This document shows positions 48,848-56,647 of a stretch of 64,000 nt of DNA, in pieces. Below the pieces are notes generated by a model. That model had not been told where the DNA came from. It did no database searches and was given only the letters and a program-made list of their open reading frames with translations. Positions within the stretch are counted from its first letter, which is position 1; every line of letters begins with the position of its first letter. A program made the position numbers and the translations under genes. Origin of the DNA: a virus; the IMG/VR virus record IMGVR_UViG_3300031730_000001, positions 25,874 to 89,873 of that record; one strand, given 5' to 3'.

Positions 48848-49668
48848 CCGACAAGACCGCGCTCGGCGACCGGATGAAGCGCTACGAGGCCGCCTATCGA
48901 TCCACTCTGCCGCGCCGCACGTACACGCTGCTCCGCGTCGACGGCCGGTCCTTCCACAGCTACCTGCGCGGCGCGGCCAAGCCGTTCGACGAGGCGTTCA
49001 TGGCCGACATGAACGCGGTCGCCGAAGCCCTCTGTGCGGAGATCACTGGCAGCGTGTTCGCCTACACGCAGTCCGACGAGATCAGCATCCTCGTCACCGA
49101 CTTCGCCAGCGAGCAGACCGAGCCGTGGTTCGGAGGGGTGGTTGCCAAGCAGCTCAGCATCTCCGCCGCACTCGCGACCGCCGTCCTCAACGAGCGGCGC
49201 CCGGGGGCGCGAGCTCTCTTCGACGCCCGCGTGTTCACCCTGTCCGACCCGGTGGAGGTGGCGAACTACTTCCTGTGGCGGCAACGCGACGCGGTCCGCA
49301 ACTCGATCTCGATGGCCGCCCAAGCCCGCTTCTCCCACAAGCGGCTGCACGGCGTGAGCAGCGGCGGCATGCAGGAACTGCTGTTCACCGAAGCCAGGAT
49401 CAACTGGAACGACTACCCCGGCGGCTGTAAACGCGGCCGGATCGCCGTCCGGCAGGTCGGGGAGCGGGCCGTCGAGTACGTCGACAAGCGCAGCAACGAG
49501 ACGGTGAACACCATCGCGGTCCGGTCGTGGTGGGAAACCAGCGCAGCCCCGCACTTCACCACCGAGCCGGGCTCGTGGCTGGCCCGCACAATCCCGGCGC
49601 TGCCGACTCTTCAGACGGCGCCCGCAGTCACCTGGACCTACACCAGCGACCCGCAGCCCGCGCGATGA
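48844..49668 (+). CDS. Thg1-like 3'-5' nucleotidyltransferase
   Basis: 274 residues. RVDGRSFHSY with Asp33, AYTQSDEISIL with Asp78 and Glu79 (metal-binding acids), KQLSISAALATA and ANYFLWRQRDAVRNSISMAA then FSHKRLHG are the Thg1/TLP signatures. Thg1 adds guanosine to tRNA-His; TLPs extend or repair tRNA 5' ends in reverse direction. In a phage it could mend tRNAs damaged by host defence nucleases or act in RNA repair. GTG start overlaps the previous stop; it is the last gene of the early operon. Confidence 0.92.
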   Translation: MTDKTALGDRMKRYEAAYRSTLPRRTYTLLRVDGRSFHSYLRGAAKPFDEAFMADMNAVAEALCAEITGSVFAYTQSDEISILVTDFASEQTEPWFGGVVAKQLSISAALATAVLNERRPGARALFDARVFTLSDPVEVANYFLWRQRDAVRNSISMAAQARFSHKRLHGVSSGGMQELLFTEARINWNDYPGGCKRGRIAVRQVGERAVEYVDKRSNETVNTIAVRSWWETSAAPHFTTEPGSWLARTIPALPTLQTAPAVTWTYTSDPQPAR

Positions 49669-49676
49669 CGGTCAGA

Positions 49677-49702
49677 AGCCCCGCACCTGATGGTGCGGGG
49701 CT
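49677..49702 (+). terminator. Terminator after Thg1-like gene
   Basis: Perfect 11-bp stem AGCCCCGCACC / GGTGCGGGGCT with loop TGAT, followed by CCTTTG. Confidence 0.75.
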
Positions 49703-49787
49703 CCTTTGCGTGGCCAGTTCGCATCCTTGCCGCCCTGGTATTGCACCCTCACGCTGACCAGGACAGTCAGCGACCAGAGGGGGAACG

Positions 49788-50504
49788 TTGGCGATCTTCG
49801 GCAAGGACAACTCTGATCTCCTGCACCAGATCCTGCGAGAACTCGGCGAACTCCGTGAACGCGTGACGGGCCAGCAGCAGGCCATCGAGCAACTCCGCGG
49901 CGACACCGGCGCGACGCTCAACACCGGCCTCGCCGAGACCCGGGCCGTCGTCCGTGACGGTCTCCAGCGGCATCAGGAGATGATCGGCGAACCGCTCAAC
50001 CGGATCGGCGGCGAACTGGTAGCCATCCGCAATGGCGTCAACGATCTCGGCCGCGAACAGCCGGCACCTACGCAAGCCGCGGCCGAGCCAGATCGTGAGG
50101 TAGCCGACCAGGCGCCCGCGGCCATCAGCGACGGACTCCTGCGCGCTGCTGCCGGCATCTCGCGCGCCAAGCTCCAAGCGCACCGCGACACGTGGGCGTT
50201 CCTCGTCGAACACGCCATCCACGACCGGCACTTCCGCATTCCCGGCGAAGTCCAGGACGCCGACGGTGCTGTCACCGCCTACGTCTCCGGGCCCAGCCTC
50301 GTTGCCGCCGTCACCAGTCTTCACGACGTCAGCCGCACCAGCGACAGCCCCGTCACCCGCGCCATCGCCGGCCACCTCCACGACCGGCTCACCGAAACAG
50401 TGCAGGCCATCATCAGCGATCCGCACCGCGGCGACGGAGCCGACGAAGTCGCCATCGTCATCGACGACCGGGCGAAGACGGCAGACGACGAGCCGAGCGA
50501 CTGA
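49788..50504 (+). CDS. Coiled-coil protein of unknown function
   Basis: 238 residues, TTG start after GAGGGGG. An N-terminal coiled coil (about 8-85, LLHQILRELGELRERVTGQQ) and a helical C-terminal domain (DGLLRAAAGISRAKLQAHRD). Single-gene unit flanked by terminators. Similar proteins occur in Streptomyces elements; unknown. Confidence 0.58.
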   Translation: MAIFGKDNSDLLHQILRELGELRERVTGQQQAIEQLRGDTGATLNTGLAETRAVVRDGLQRHQEMIGEPLNRIGGELVAIRNGVNDLGREQPAPTQAAAEPDREVADQAPAAISDGLLRAAAGISRAKLQAHRDTWAFLVEHAIHDRHFRIPGEVQDADGAVTAYVSGPSLVAAVTSLHDVSRTSDSPVTRAIAGHLHDRLTETVQAIISDPHRGDGADEVAIVIDDRAKTADDEPSD

Positions 50505-50510
50505 ACACGG

Positions 50511-50541
50511 CAGGCCCCGACCCATTGCGGGTTGGGGCCTG
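50511..50541 (+). terminator. Terminator, 13-bp stem
   Basis: CAGGCCCCGACCC / GGGTTGGGGCCTG (one G-T pair), loop ATTGC. Confidence 0.7.
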
Positions 50542-50595
50542 CCCGCCTGCCGCTTTCGCCTCGCGCGCGCACGCACTAAGGCCGGGCCTGCGGCC

Positions 50596-50631
50596 CCGCG
50601 TATTTTGCTGACGCGGAAGCGGGAGTTTTTT
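50596..50631. terminator. Hairpin with T-run
   Basis: CCGCGT / ACGCGG with 9-base loop, then TTTTTT at 50,626. The AT-rich stretch to 50,692 also holds GTCTT-ATAA-AAGAC, which could serve the leftward gene. Confidence 0.5.
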
Positions 50632-50692
50632 ACCTGCCGTATTAGGTCACCCGTCTTATAAAAGACCCGCCAGTCGCGAGCCCCCTCAGTCG

Positions 50693-51085
50693 TCAGTCCA
50701 CCCACTGGCCAACCCCTCCGTGGGTGCCATCCTGGTTATGTCCGTTTTGGGGCAGGCCGTAGAAGGCGAGCGTCGTTATGAATCCGCCAGCCCCTGGCTG
50801 CCCCTTGGGAATCCGCGAACGAGTCCGAACCAGGTAGCCGAACTTCTCCAACTCAGTGAACGCGGCGTGGATGGAGCGCCGGCTCTCCGCACCCGGACCA
50901 CGTTCCCGCTTGCCCTGGGCGGCCAACTCGTCCGCCGTGGCCTGCCACCCCGGCGGACGAGCCATGATCTCCGTGAGCAACTGGCGGGCCAGCCGCGTCA
51001 GTCGCCCGTCGAACACGGTCTCGTTGGCCATCTGTACGAAGTTCTTCGACAGCTTCGGCCGGTGCACCACCATCACCACTCGCAT
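50693..51085 (-). CDS. Helix-turn-helix (winged-helix) protein
   Basis: 130 residues. DGRLTRLARQLLTEIMARPP, GPGAESRRSIHAAFTELEKF and GYLVRTRSRIPKGQPGAGGF form a winged-helix domain like those near replication genes in Streptomyces plasmids and AICEs. The second start (ATG 51,073) is possible. First gene of the leftward regulatory block. Confidence 0.68.
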   Translation of the reverse strand: MRVVMVVHRPKLSKNFVQMANETVFDGRLTRLARQLLTEIMARPPGWQATADELAAQGKRERGPGAESRRSIHAAFTELEKFGYLVRTRSRIPKGQPGAGGFITTLAFYGLPQNGHNQDGTHGGVGQWVD

Positions 51086-51215
51086 GCCCCTGTCTGGCAG
51101 GCGCGAGCGCGGGTCGGTACAGTCAACGTGAACTCCTCAGGTTGCGCGGGCAGTCACCCGCCGATCGAGACGGCCGGGCGGGACGCCACATCCCACCGGC
51201 CGTTGCTGCGTCCGG

Positions 51216-51524
51216 TCACTCCCCGGACAGGTATCCGTGCTCTTCGAGCTCGGCGATCCAGCCGCGAATTTCGTCAATGTCTTCGGTGGGGTGCAGCTCC
51301 GCCAGGCCCTCCGCGTCGATGTCCCACGAACCGCCATGCGCCAGGATCTCGACGAGCAGGCCGCGTGCGCCCAGGCTCAACCGATAGTCCTGGATCCATT
51401 CGACCGGCACGGCCGTGTGCCCTTCTGGCACTTGGTCCGGGCTGTCGACGATCGGCGGTCGATGGACGACGTGGATCGGGGCGTCCCAGGGGAAGTAGTC
51501 GTCTTCGTCCAGAGGCCCGGTCAC
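51216..51524 (-). CDS. Winged-helix-like partner protein
   Basis: 102 residues, GTG start overlapping the XRE stop by 4 bases. IQDYRLSLGARGLLVEILAH and PTEDIDEIRGWIAELEEHGY resemble a replication-type winged helix, like the protein at 50,693. Coupled to the XRE regulator, so likely works with it. Confidence 0.6.
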   Translation of the reverse strand: MTGPLDEDDYFPWDAPIHVVHRPPIVDSPDQVPEGHTAVPVEWIQDYRLSLGARGLLVEILAHGGSWDIDAEGLAELHPTEDIDEIRGWIAELEEHGYLSGE

Positions 51525-52282
51525 TGGGGCGGCCGGTTGTACTGAGCGACGGTCGCCTGATTCGTTGATGCATCCTGAAGTCGCAGCTCCCAGGGTCCGG
51601 TGTTGACGTCCATGTCTTTCCCGAAGCCGGTCCACTTGCCGGCCATCCGCGTCCCGGTCGGCTCGACGAGCATCTGGATCGCACCGTGATACCGGGCGCC
51701 GCGGTAGTAGCCGTCTTTCGCGGTGGTCTCGACCCAGGTTCCGGTGACGACGCTGCCGTCCACGGTGAGGTCCATGGAGAGTGGCGAGTTGGCGTTCGAG
51801 CATCCCTGGGGCGTGGAGTGGACGCTGAGGCGGTTGCCATGCTGAAGGACGACGACGTAGTGCTGTCCGACGAAGCTGGAGTCCCTGCCGCTGGAGAAGT
51901 ACTCGTATCGCGACAGCCAGACTCCTGAATAATTGGCGCGCGCCGAAGTCTGAGGCGTAGGCCCTGGCCTCGGTGCGGCGATACCTTCGAGGGAGGGGTG
52001 TACGTCGTGGCCGCCCGACCCGTCGTCGGCGACGCGGGCCATTACGGGGTTGGTGAAGCCGAGGGAGTCGATGGGCATTCCCGTGACAACTTCGAGGGCT
52101 CGGGCGTATACCGGTCGAGGTGCAGCGGTAGTGCCGGACTCCCAGCGCTGGACGAGGCGCTTCGTGGCGTCGTTGGGCTGGCCAGCGCCCTCGCCGGCCT
52201 CTTTGATGGCCTTCGCGAACTCGTCCTGACTCAGGAGCATGCTCGTTCGGACCGCCCGCAATGTGGCGTTTGGTGTGGTCAT
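51521..52282 (-). CDS. XRE regulator with beta-rich C-terminus
   Basis: 253 residues. N-terminal XRE domain (RAVRTSMLLSQDEFAKAIKE, DATKRLVQRWESGTTAAPRP) and, after a linker, a C-terminal domain of about 145 residues full of beta strands (SGVWLSRYEYFSSGRDSSFV, DMDVNTGPWELRLQD) that could sense a ligand. TACCGT ends 6 bases before the ATG, so probably leaderless. Controls the module to the right; GACGCC repeats upstream are candidate sites. Confidence 0.78.
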   Translation of the reverse strand: MTTPNATLRAVRTSMLLSQDEFAKAIKEAGEGAGQPNDATKRLVQRWESGTTAAPRPVYARALEVVTGMPIDSLGFTNPVMARVADDGSGGHDVHPSLEGIAAPRPGPTPQTSARANYSGVWLSRYEYFSSGRDSSFVGQHYVVVLQHGNRLSVHSTPQGCSNANSPLSMDLTVDGSVVTGTWVETTAKDGYYRGARYHGAIQMLVEPTGTRMAGKWTGFGKDMDVNTGPWELRLQDASTNQATVAQYNRPPQ

Positions 52283-52321
52283 GTGACCACGGTAGCGGAA
52301 CGCAGCGCCCAATGACACCGG

Positions 52322-52429
52322 TTTGACGCCCCCTGTGGGAGTAGAGCGACGCCAAGAGTGACGCCGCGCAACCATGCTGTGCGGCGCCACTGTGTCTTCA
52401 TGACGGATCACGGAACATCGCGTGACGCC
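52322..52429. promoter_or_regulatory. GACGCC repeats
   Basis: TTGACGCC (52,322), GCGACGCC (52,345), GTGACGCC (52,358) and GTGACGCC (52,422) lie between the XRE gene and the small HTH gene, with a GGCGCC-rich inverted repeat near 52,362-52,390. Candidate operators. Confidence 0.45.
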
Positions 52430-52684
52430 CTACGGCGTCGAGGGATCGTCGCCCTCGGCCGTCAGGACGATGCGGCGGACCTGCTGGCGCGTGTAGCCGG
52501 TCGCCTCGCAGATGTCCTTCTGGGGCAAGTCGTCGTCGTCGGCAAGCCTGATGGCTGCCGCGAGCTCCTTACGCAAGATCTCGGTTCGCGCCTTGGCTGT
52601 TCTGTAGCGCTGCGCGAGCTGCTCCAGTGATCGCTTATCCATGACGCGCAGTGTTCCATCCTCCAGCAATGTGACAGTAGGCAT
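52430..52684 (-). CDS. Small HTH protein
   Basis: 84 residues. A beta-rich start (MPTVTLLEDGTLRVMDKRSL), a helix and a C-terminal helix-turn-helix (DICEATGYTRQQVRRIVLTA). Similar in plan to the 37,450 protein. TAACGT ends 8 bases before the ATG. Divergent from the 52,867 operon. Confidence 0.65.
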   Translation of the reverse strand: MPTVTLLEDGTLRVMDKRSLEQLAQRYRTAKARTEILRKELAAAIRLADDDDLPQKDICEATGYTRQQVRRIVLTAEGDDPSTP

Positions 52685-52731
52685 GGAACGTGACGTTACG
52701 CGAACAAACTAAAATTGCCTAGGTCTAGCGC

Positions 52732-52761
52732 TTGACGCAGGGAACATCGTGTTCCTAAGGT
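52732..52761 (+). promoter_or_regulatory. Promoter with operator in the spacer
   Basis: TTGACG (52,732-52,737), 18-base spacer, TAAGGT (52,756-52,761). The spacer holds the palindrome GGAACA-TCG-TGTTCC (52,741-52,755). A repressor bound there would block polymerase. Confidence 0.7.
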
Positions 52762-52771
52762 GGAGCTCGTT

Positions 52772-52848
52772 GGTAGGGAAGCCGCCAACAAAACGGCCCC
52801 GCCCGGTGCTGAGAACACCGAAGCGAGGCCTAGGTCAGACGCCCTACC
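52772..52848 (+). promoter_or_regulatory. Structured 5' leader
   Basis: GGTAGGG at 52,772 pairs with CCCTACC at 52,842, and begins within about 5 bases of the expected transcript start. Inside is a hairpin 52,795-52,830: GGCC, mismatch, CGC, internal loop, CGGTG, a 7-base loop, CACCG, GCG, mismatch, GGCC. The ribosome site AAGGGAG follows directly. Confidence 0.55.
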
Positions 52849-52866
52849 CAAAAGGGAGACCGAACC

Positions 52867-53277
52867 GTGACGACCACAGTACAACCGCCGGCTTCTGCCG
52901 GACCCGAGACCCGCATCGTCCCCGCCCTGATCGACAGCCAGCGCGTATTCCTGGAATGCCCGATTTGGTGCACCATCGATCATGTCCGGGAAAATCAGAA
53001 GTTCCTGGTCGATGTGTGGCACTCCGGAAACTTCGCCGACCTGGAGGCCCCCCGCAGTAGCGGGATCCCCGACCTCCTCGCCTACGCCCGCCTCGGCATC
53101 GACCCGTTCAGCAGCGACGAGACCATGCGCCGCCCCTTCCTCTTCGTCGAGGACGGCAGTAGCGCGAAGGGCTCCTACCTGGACGCCGACAACGCCGAGA
53201 AGTTCGCCGACAACCTCGTCGCCTTCGCGGAGAAGATCCGGGCGATGGGGCGCGTACTCAAGGCGGCGACGGCATGA
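52867..53277 (+). CDS. DUF6907-like protein
   Basis: 136 residues, GTG start. FLECPIWCTIDHVRENQKFL is the DUF6907 hallmark (CP.WC..DH), probably a metal site. Helical C-terminus. First gene behind the regulated promoter. Found often in Streptomyces integrative elements; unknown. Confidence 0.72.
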   Translation: MTTTVQPPASAGPETRIVPALIDSQRVFLECPIWCTIDHVRENQKFLVDVWHSGNFADLEAPRSSGIPDLLAYARLGIDPFSSDETMRRPFLFVEDGSSAKGSYLDADNAEKFADNLVAFAEKIRAMGRVLKAATA

Positions 53278-53573
53278 GTACCCCCACCCCGCAGTTCCAC
53301 TACGCGTCGATGCGCAACGCCGAGCAGTCGGCCCGCAGCATCTCCGTGCAGTTGTCGGTGCGCGGTTTCCTCGCCAGTCTCGCCGATGAGACATCGGCCG
53401 CCGAGTTCGCCGAGTTGAAGGCGACCCGCACCAGCTACTACCTGCTGGCCCTGGCGCACCGGAACGCGGCCCGCCGGCTGGAGCGCGGGCAGCGCATCCG
53501 GTCCCGCGCCGAGCGGATCGTTCGGACCGTCGCCCGTGGCGCGCTTCGAGTCCGCCGGCTGGTGACGGTATGA
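53274..53573 (+). CDS. Small protein of unknown function
   Basis: 99 residues: SISVQLSVRGFLASLADETS and a basic helical C-terminus (RRLERGQRIRSRAERIVRTV). ATGA overlap with both neighbours. Unknown. Confidence 0.52.
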   Translation: MSTPTPQFHYASMRNAEQSARSISVQLSVRGFLASLADETSAAEFAELKATRTSYYLLALAHRNAARRLERGQRIRSRAERIVRTVARGALRVRRLVTV

Positions 53574-53875
53574 GTACCGTCCATTCCACCGCCCCGGTGG
53601 TTGCGGAGCACCGCCGTATCGAGCGGCTCGTGTCCGGTCTGCGCGCCGGCGAGTCGACGGTCATCAACGGCACGCCGGTGACCGCGATCAGCCTGGCGAC
53701 CGCGGACCTTCTGGAGCGGCACGCGTCGGTTGACTTCCACTTTCGCCAGATGTCTGCCATTGCCGCGACGGAGGGGGACTTCGACCGGCTCCTCGCCGTA
53801 CAGGACGAGCTGCTGATGTGCCGCTGCCAGTTGGACGCGGCCGGGATGCTGCACCTCGTCGAGGTGACGGCATGA
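53570..53875 (+). CDS. Small helical protein of unknown function
   Basis: 101 residues; helical middle (TADLLERHASVDFHFRQMSA) and a short beta end. Coupled. Unknown. Confidence 0.52.
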   Translation: MSTVHSTAPVVAEHRRIERLVSGLRAGESTVINGTPVTAISLATADLLERHASVDFHFRQMSAIAATEGDFDRLLAVQDELLMCRCQLDAAGMLHLVEVTA

Positions 53876-54018
53876 GCCCCGCCGACCGTCTCGCCCATGA
53901 GCTGGGGTCCTACGTCCGCCGCCCGGCCACCCCGGTCGCCTCCGACGATCACGCCAAGACGAAGGACGCGTTGCCGCAGTGTCCCCGCGGCCCGCATCCG
54001 CAGACGGCAGGTGCGTGA
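53872..54018 (+). CDS. 48-residue protein
   Basis: MSPADRLAHELGSYVRRPAT then a disordered end. ATG overlaps the previous stop, stop overlaps the next ATG. Unknown. Confidence 0.45.
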   Translation: MSPADRLAHELGSYVRRPATPVASDDHAKTKDALPQCPRGPHPQTAGA

Positions 54019-54212
54019 TGGCCGTCGACCGTAAGGCTGTGATCGCCGAGGCGATGCGCCTGCTGGAGTCTGGCAAGTCGTCCGGCCTGGAGGGTGCGAG
54101 CCCGCTGGCCGTCCACGACCGGCTGGAGCGTGGCGCCGACGGTACGGGCCCTGGCGGATTCGCGGCGTTCAAGACGGCGCAGCGGATCGTCGCCGAAGGC
54201 GGTGCATCGTGA
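54018..54212 (+). CDS. Small helical protein
   Basis: 64 residues: VDRKAVIAEAMRLLESGKSS and a Gly-rich end. Coupled. Unknown. Confidence 0.48.
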   Translation: MAVDRKAVIAEAMRLLESGKSSGLEGASPLAVHDRLERGADGTGPGGFAAFKTAQRIVAEGGAS

Positions 54213-54379
54213 GCGCACGCAAGGTCCTCGCCACCACACAGGCCTCCCATCCGCGCGGTTCTTGGCCCGCGGAGGAGCAGGCGCAGCAGTTCCGCGACCA
54301 GGGCATTCCGGCGACTGTCGTGCAGGACATCCGTACCGACCGGTTCCTGGTTGTGGTTCCGGACGGCGGCGACCAGTGA
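54209..54379 (+). CDS. 56-residue protein
   Basis: GTG start. VSARKVLATTQASHPRGSWP, then a helix and a beta strand (DRFLVVVPDGGDQ). Overlaps at both ends. Unknown. Confidence 0.45.
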   Translation: MSARKVLATTQASHPRGSWPAEEQAQQFRDQGIPATVVQDIRTDRFLVVVPDGGDQ

Positions 54380-54528
54380 TGGCGCTCCCCGTGGCCCTGG
54401 TGACCCAGGCCCAACACGGTCTCGCCGCCAGGCAGTTGGCGGAGCAGGCCCGGCAGCACATGGAGGCCGCGAAGGCGGCAGCCGTCGCCGCCGAGGCCGC
54501 GCGACAGGCCAAGGTGTGTGGCCGGTGA
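54379..54528 (+). CDS. 49-residue helical protein
   Basis: Ala-rich amphipathic helix (LAARQLAEQARQHMEAAKAA) following a short hydrophobic start. Overlaps at both ends. Unknown. Confidence 0.45.
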   Translation: MALPVALVTQAQHGLAARQLAEQARQHMEAAKAAAVAAEAARQAKVCGR

Positions 54529-55130
54529 TGAGCTGCTGCACCGACTGCCGTAAGGGCGTGACGGGCAAGCTGCGCAGGGCGCGCTGCGAGTCCTGCTACC
54601 GCAAGTTGCTCTCGCGCCTCAAGCAAGAGGGTTCCTTCGTCCCACTGAAGCGACGAGCCATGGAGCATCCAGGAGGGCGGGTACTGCGTGGCGTTGCGAA
54701 GGACGCGAACGGCTGCTGGCTATGGACGGGCCCTGTCGACATGAACGGATATGCCCGGTGCTGGCGCGAAGGAGGGCGCACCGGTGCGCATCGGGCGGTC
54801 TACGAGTTCCTGGTTGAGCCCATACCTGCCGGCGCAGAGCTTGACCATCTATGTCACACACGCGACGAGGAGTGCGCTGGCGGGCGGGACTGCCAGCACC
54901 GCAGGTGCGTGAACCCCGAGCACCTGGAGCCGGTGCCTGGATCTGTGAACAACGCTCGCGGCAACGGTCCGGCAGCGCTCAACACCCGCAAGACCCACTG
55001 CAGTCGCGGCCACGAGTTCACCTCCGAGAACACGTATTGGCAGCCAAATGGGGGCCGCAAGCCCTCCCGTCGTTGCCGGGAATGCGATCGCCTCAAAGCG
55101 GCGCGCTATCAGTCGGCCCGGAAGTCCTAG
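54528..55130 (+). CDS. HNH endonuclease, paralogue of 29,892 gene
   Basis: 200 residues. N-terminal zinc ribbon (CCTDC...CESCYRKLLSRLKQEG), HNH_3 core (AELDHLCHTRDEECAGG, CQHRRCVNPEHLEPV) and a Cys-rich end (CSRGHEFTSEN...CRECDRLK). Same domain order as the 29,892 protein. A mobile homing-type nuclease inserted in the operon; its ATG overlaps the upstream stop and a hairpin follows. Confidence 0.88.
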   Translation: MSCCTDCRKGVTGKLRRARCESCYRKLLSRLKQEGSFVPLKRRAMEHPGGRVLRGVAKDANGCWLWTGPVDMNGYARCWREGGRTGAHRAVYEFLVEPIPAGAELDHLCHTRDEECAGGRDCQHRRCVNPEHLEPVPGSVNNARGNGPAALNTRKTHCSRGHEFTSENTYWQPNGGRKPSRRCRECDRLKAARYQSARKS

Positions 55131-55137
55131 ACCAGCT

Positions 55138-55183
55138 GCGCTGACGGGGATGACACCGAATCCCCCGCGGCCCCCGTCAGCGC
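55138..55183 (+). terminator. 12-bp hairpin after HNH gene
   Basis: GCGCTGACGGGG / CCCCGTCAGCGC, then GGCTTTCC. Confidence 0.65.
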
Positions 55184-55235
55184 GGCTTTCCACCCCCGCA
55201 CCACTCACCGTTCCCGCCATCTTGAGAGGTTCGCC

Positions 55236-55475
55236 ATGCCTTCTACCGTCCAATCCGACGCCCAGTCCGCTCCGGAGTCGGCCTCCATGGACCTGTTCTG
55301 GGTGATGACCGTCCAGACGGCCGACGGGCGCGTCAACACCCGGACCGCCGTGATCACTGCCCCGGTCGGCTTCAAGCGCTCCCAGGCCTTCGAGTACGTC
55401 TTCGCCCAGTTCAAGAAGGACTACGGGAGCCCGCTCACGGTCCTGTTCTTCGACCTCCAGCTGAACGAGTTCTGA
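55236..55475 (+). CDS. Small protein of unknown function
   Basis: 79 residues. MDLFWVMTVQTADGRVNTRT and AFEYVFAQFKKDYGSPLTVL give an alpha-beta pattern. GAGAGG lies upstream of the ATG. Common in Streptomyces mobile elements; unknown. Confidence 0.55.
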   Translation: MPSTVQSDAQSAPESASMDLFWVMTVQTADGRVNTRTAVITAPVGFKRSQAFEYVFAQFKKDYGSPLTVLFFDLQLNEF

Positions 55476-55513
55476 CTCACCCCCACGTTCTCTGCGACCT
55501 GAAAGGTCCCGCC

Positions 55514-55723
55514 ATGTCTCCGTTCCTGTTCTCCGCCGATCACGCCACGTTGACGGGCGGCGCCGACCGCGCGCTGGCCCTGGTGCCGACGGCGCTGTCG
55601 ATCTCGGACCTGTTCGCCGAGTACGCCGCCGCCAGTAAGGCCCGGCGGGCGGAGATTCGACTCGCCGCCGACCCGGAGCTGCTCGACGAGCTCGACGGCT
55701 TCAACTACCTGGCCGCGGCCTAA
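55514..55723 (+). CDS. Small helical protein
   Basis: 69 residues. ISDLFAEYAAASKARRAEIR and an acidic end. GAAAGGT before the ATG. Unknown. Confidence 0.52.
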   Translation: MSPFLFSADHATLTGGADRALALVPTALSISDLFAEYAAASKARRAEIRLAADPELLDELDGFNYLAAA

Positions 55724-55771
55724 CCCCCTGATCGCCGGTCGCGGGTCATCCCCCGTCTCGTGTCCGGCTCG

Positions 55772-55817
55772 CCGCGCTGGCGGGCGTCAACGGCTCCCCT
55801 CCGTTCCGCCAGCGCGG
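55772..55817 (+). terminator. 12-bp hairpin
   Basis: CCGCGCTGGCGG / CCGCCAGCGCGG. The remaining gap (55,724-55,923) shows no gene. Confidence 0.5.
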
Positions 55818-55923
55818 TCCAAGCCCCTACCCCTGGCCCTGCCGGGGACCGCATCGCCTACACGGTGCGGTGCCCAGCACGACCGGCACCACCACATCCA
55901 TTCACCGAACCGAAGGAACACCC

Positions 55924-56094
55924 ATGTCGAAGGAAATCGATCGCAGCAAGGTCGTCGAGGTCCGGTCCGCCGGCGAAACCGTCTATCGGGCGGTCGGCGG
56001 CGACGGCGTCACCACGTACAAGACGCCCGAGCGGGCCGCCGCCTCATCCGACCGGCAGGACGCCTACAGCAAGGCCATCGGCCGCACCAAGTAG
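55924..56094 (+). CDS. 56-residue protein
   Basis: MSKEIDRSKVVEVRSAGETV with a charged second half. GAAGGAAC upstream of the ATG. Unknown. Confidence 0.5.
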   Translation: MSKEIDRSKVVEVRSAGETVYRAVGGDGVTTYKTPERAAASSDRQDAYSKAIGRTK

Positions 56095-56135
56095 CCCCAG
56101 CCCTCATCCCGTACCCCCCCGAGAGGAGCCCTGTC

Positions 56136-56252
56136 GTGCCCACCAACCCGGAGACCGGCAGCGAACTCGCCGTGAAGGGCATCGACGGCCGGTTCGCCGA
56201 GGCCGTCAAGGGCTATCGCGGCTACAGCGCCGGCCAGTTGCGGAGGGTCTGA
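56136..56252 (+). CDS. 38-residue protein
   Basis: VPTNPETGSELAVKGIDGRF then a short basic end. GAGAGGAG lies upstream of the GTG. Very short but with a good ribosome site and tight spacing to the next gene. Unknown. Confidence 0.42.
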   Translation: MPTNPETGSELAVKGIDGRFAEAVKGYRGYSAGQLRRV

Positions 56253-56255
56253 CCG

Positions 56256-56630
56256 ATGTCGTACCACGGCCAGCTTCCGACGGCGATGTTCAACGACGGG
56301 CAGATCCGTGCGAAGGAGTTCGCGAAGTGGCGCCACTGTCACGACGCGTTCCGTCGCGGAGAGCGCCGGCGGATCGTCGACCACTACAAGGCGGACATCG
56401 TCGGCCGTGGCGGGCTGCCGAAGCCGATCTGGCTGGACGTCGACGACAAGTACGGCCGCGTGTACCTCGGTGACGGTCACCACCGTGCGGTCGCCCTGAT
56501 CGAACTGGGTGTCGCTCAGTTCGACTTCCACTGGCGGCTGGTTTCCAAGGGCGGCTGGTTCAGTCAGCCCCCGCTTGAGTCCGGCCCGTTCCCCTACCGC
56601 CTGCTCGGTTTGCCCCGGGCTTCCGCCTAG
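56256..56630 (+). CDS. ParB N-terminal-like protein
   Basis: 124 residues. AKEFAKWRHCHDAFRRGERR and RVYLGDGHHRAVALIELGVA recall the ParB N-terminal/nuclease fold, in which a Gly-Asp-Gly-His-His-Arg turn lies at the nucleotide site. No C-terminal DNA-binding domain. Frequent near Spd and Tra genes in Streptomyces elements. Could have CTPase or nuclease activity. Confidence 0.68.
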   Translation: MSYHGQLPTAMFNDGQIRAKEFAKWRHCHDAFRRGERRRIVDHYKADIVGRGGLPKPIWLDVDDKYGRVYLGDGHHRAVALIELGVAQFDFHWRLVSKGGWFSQPPLESGPFPYRLLGLPRASA

Positions 56631-56647
56631 ACCGAAAGGAGTTCGCT

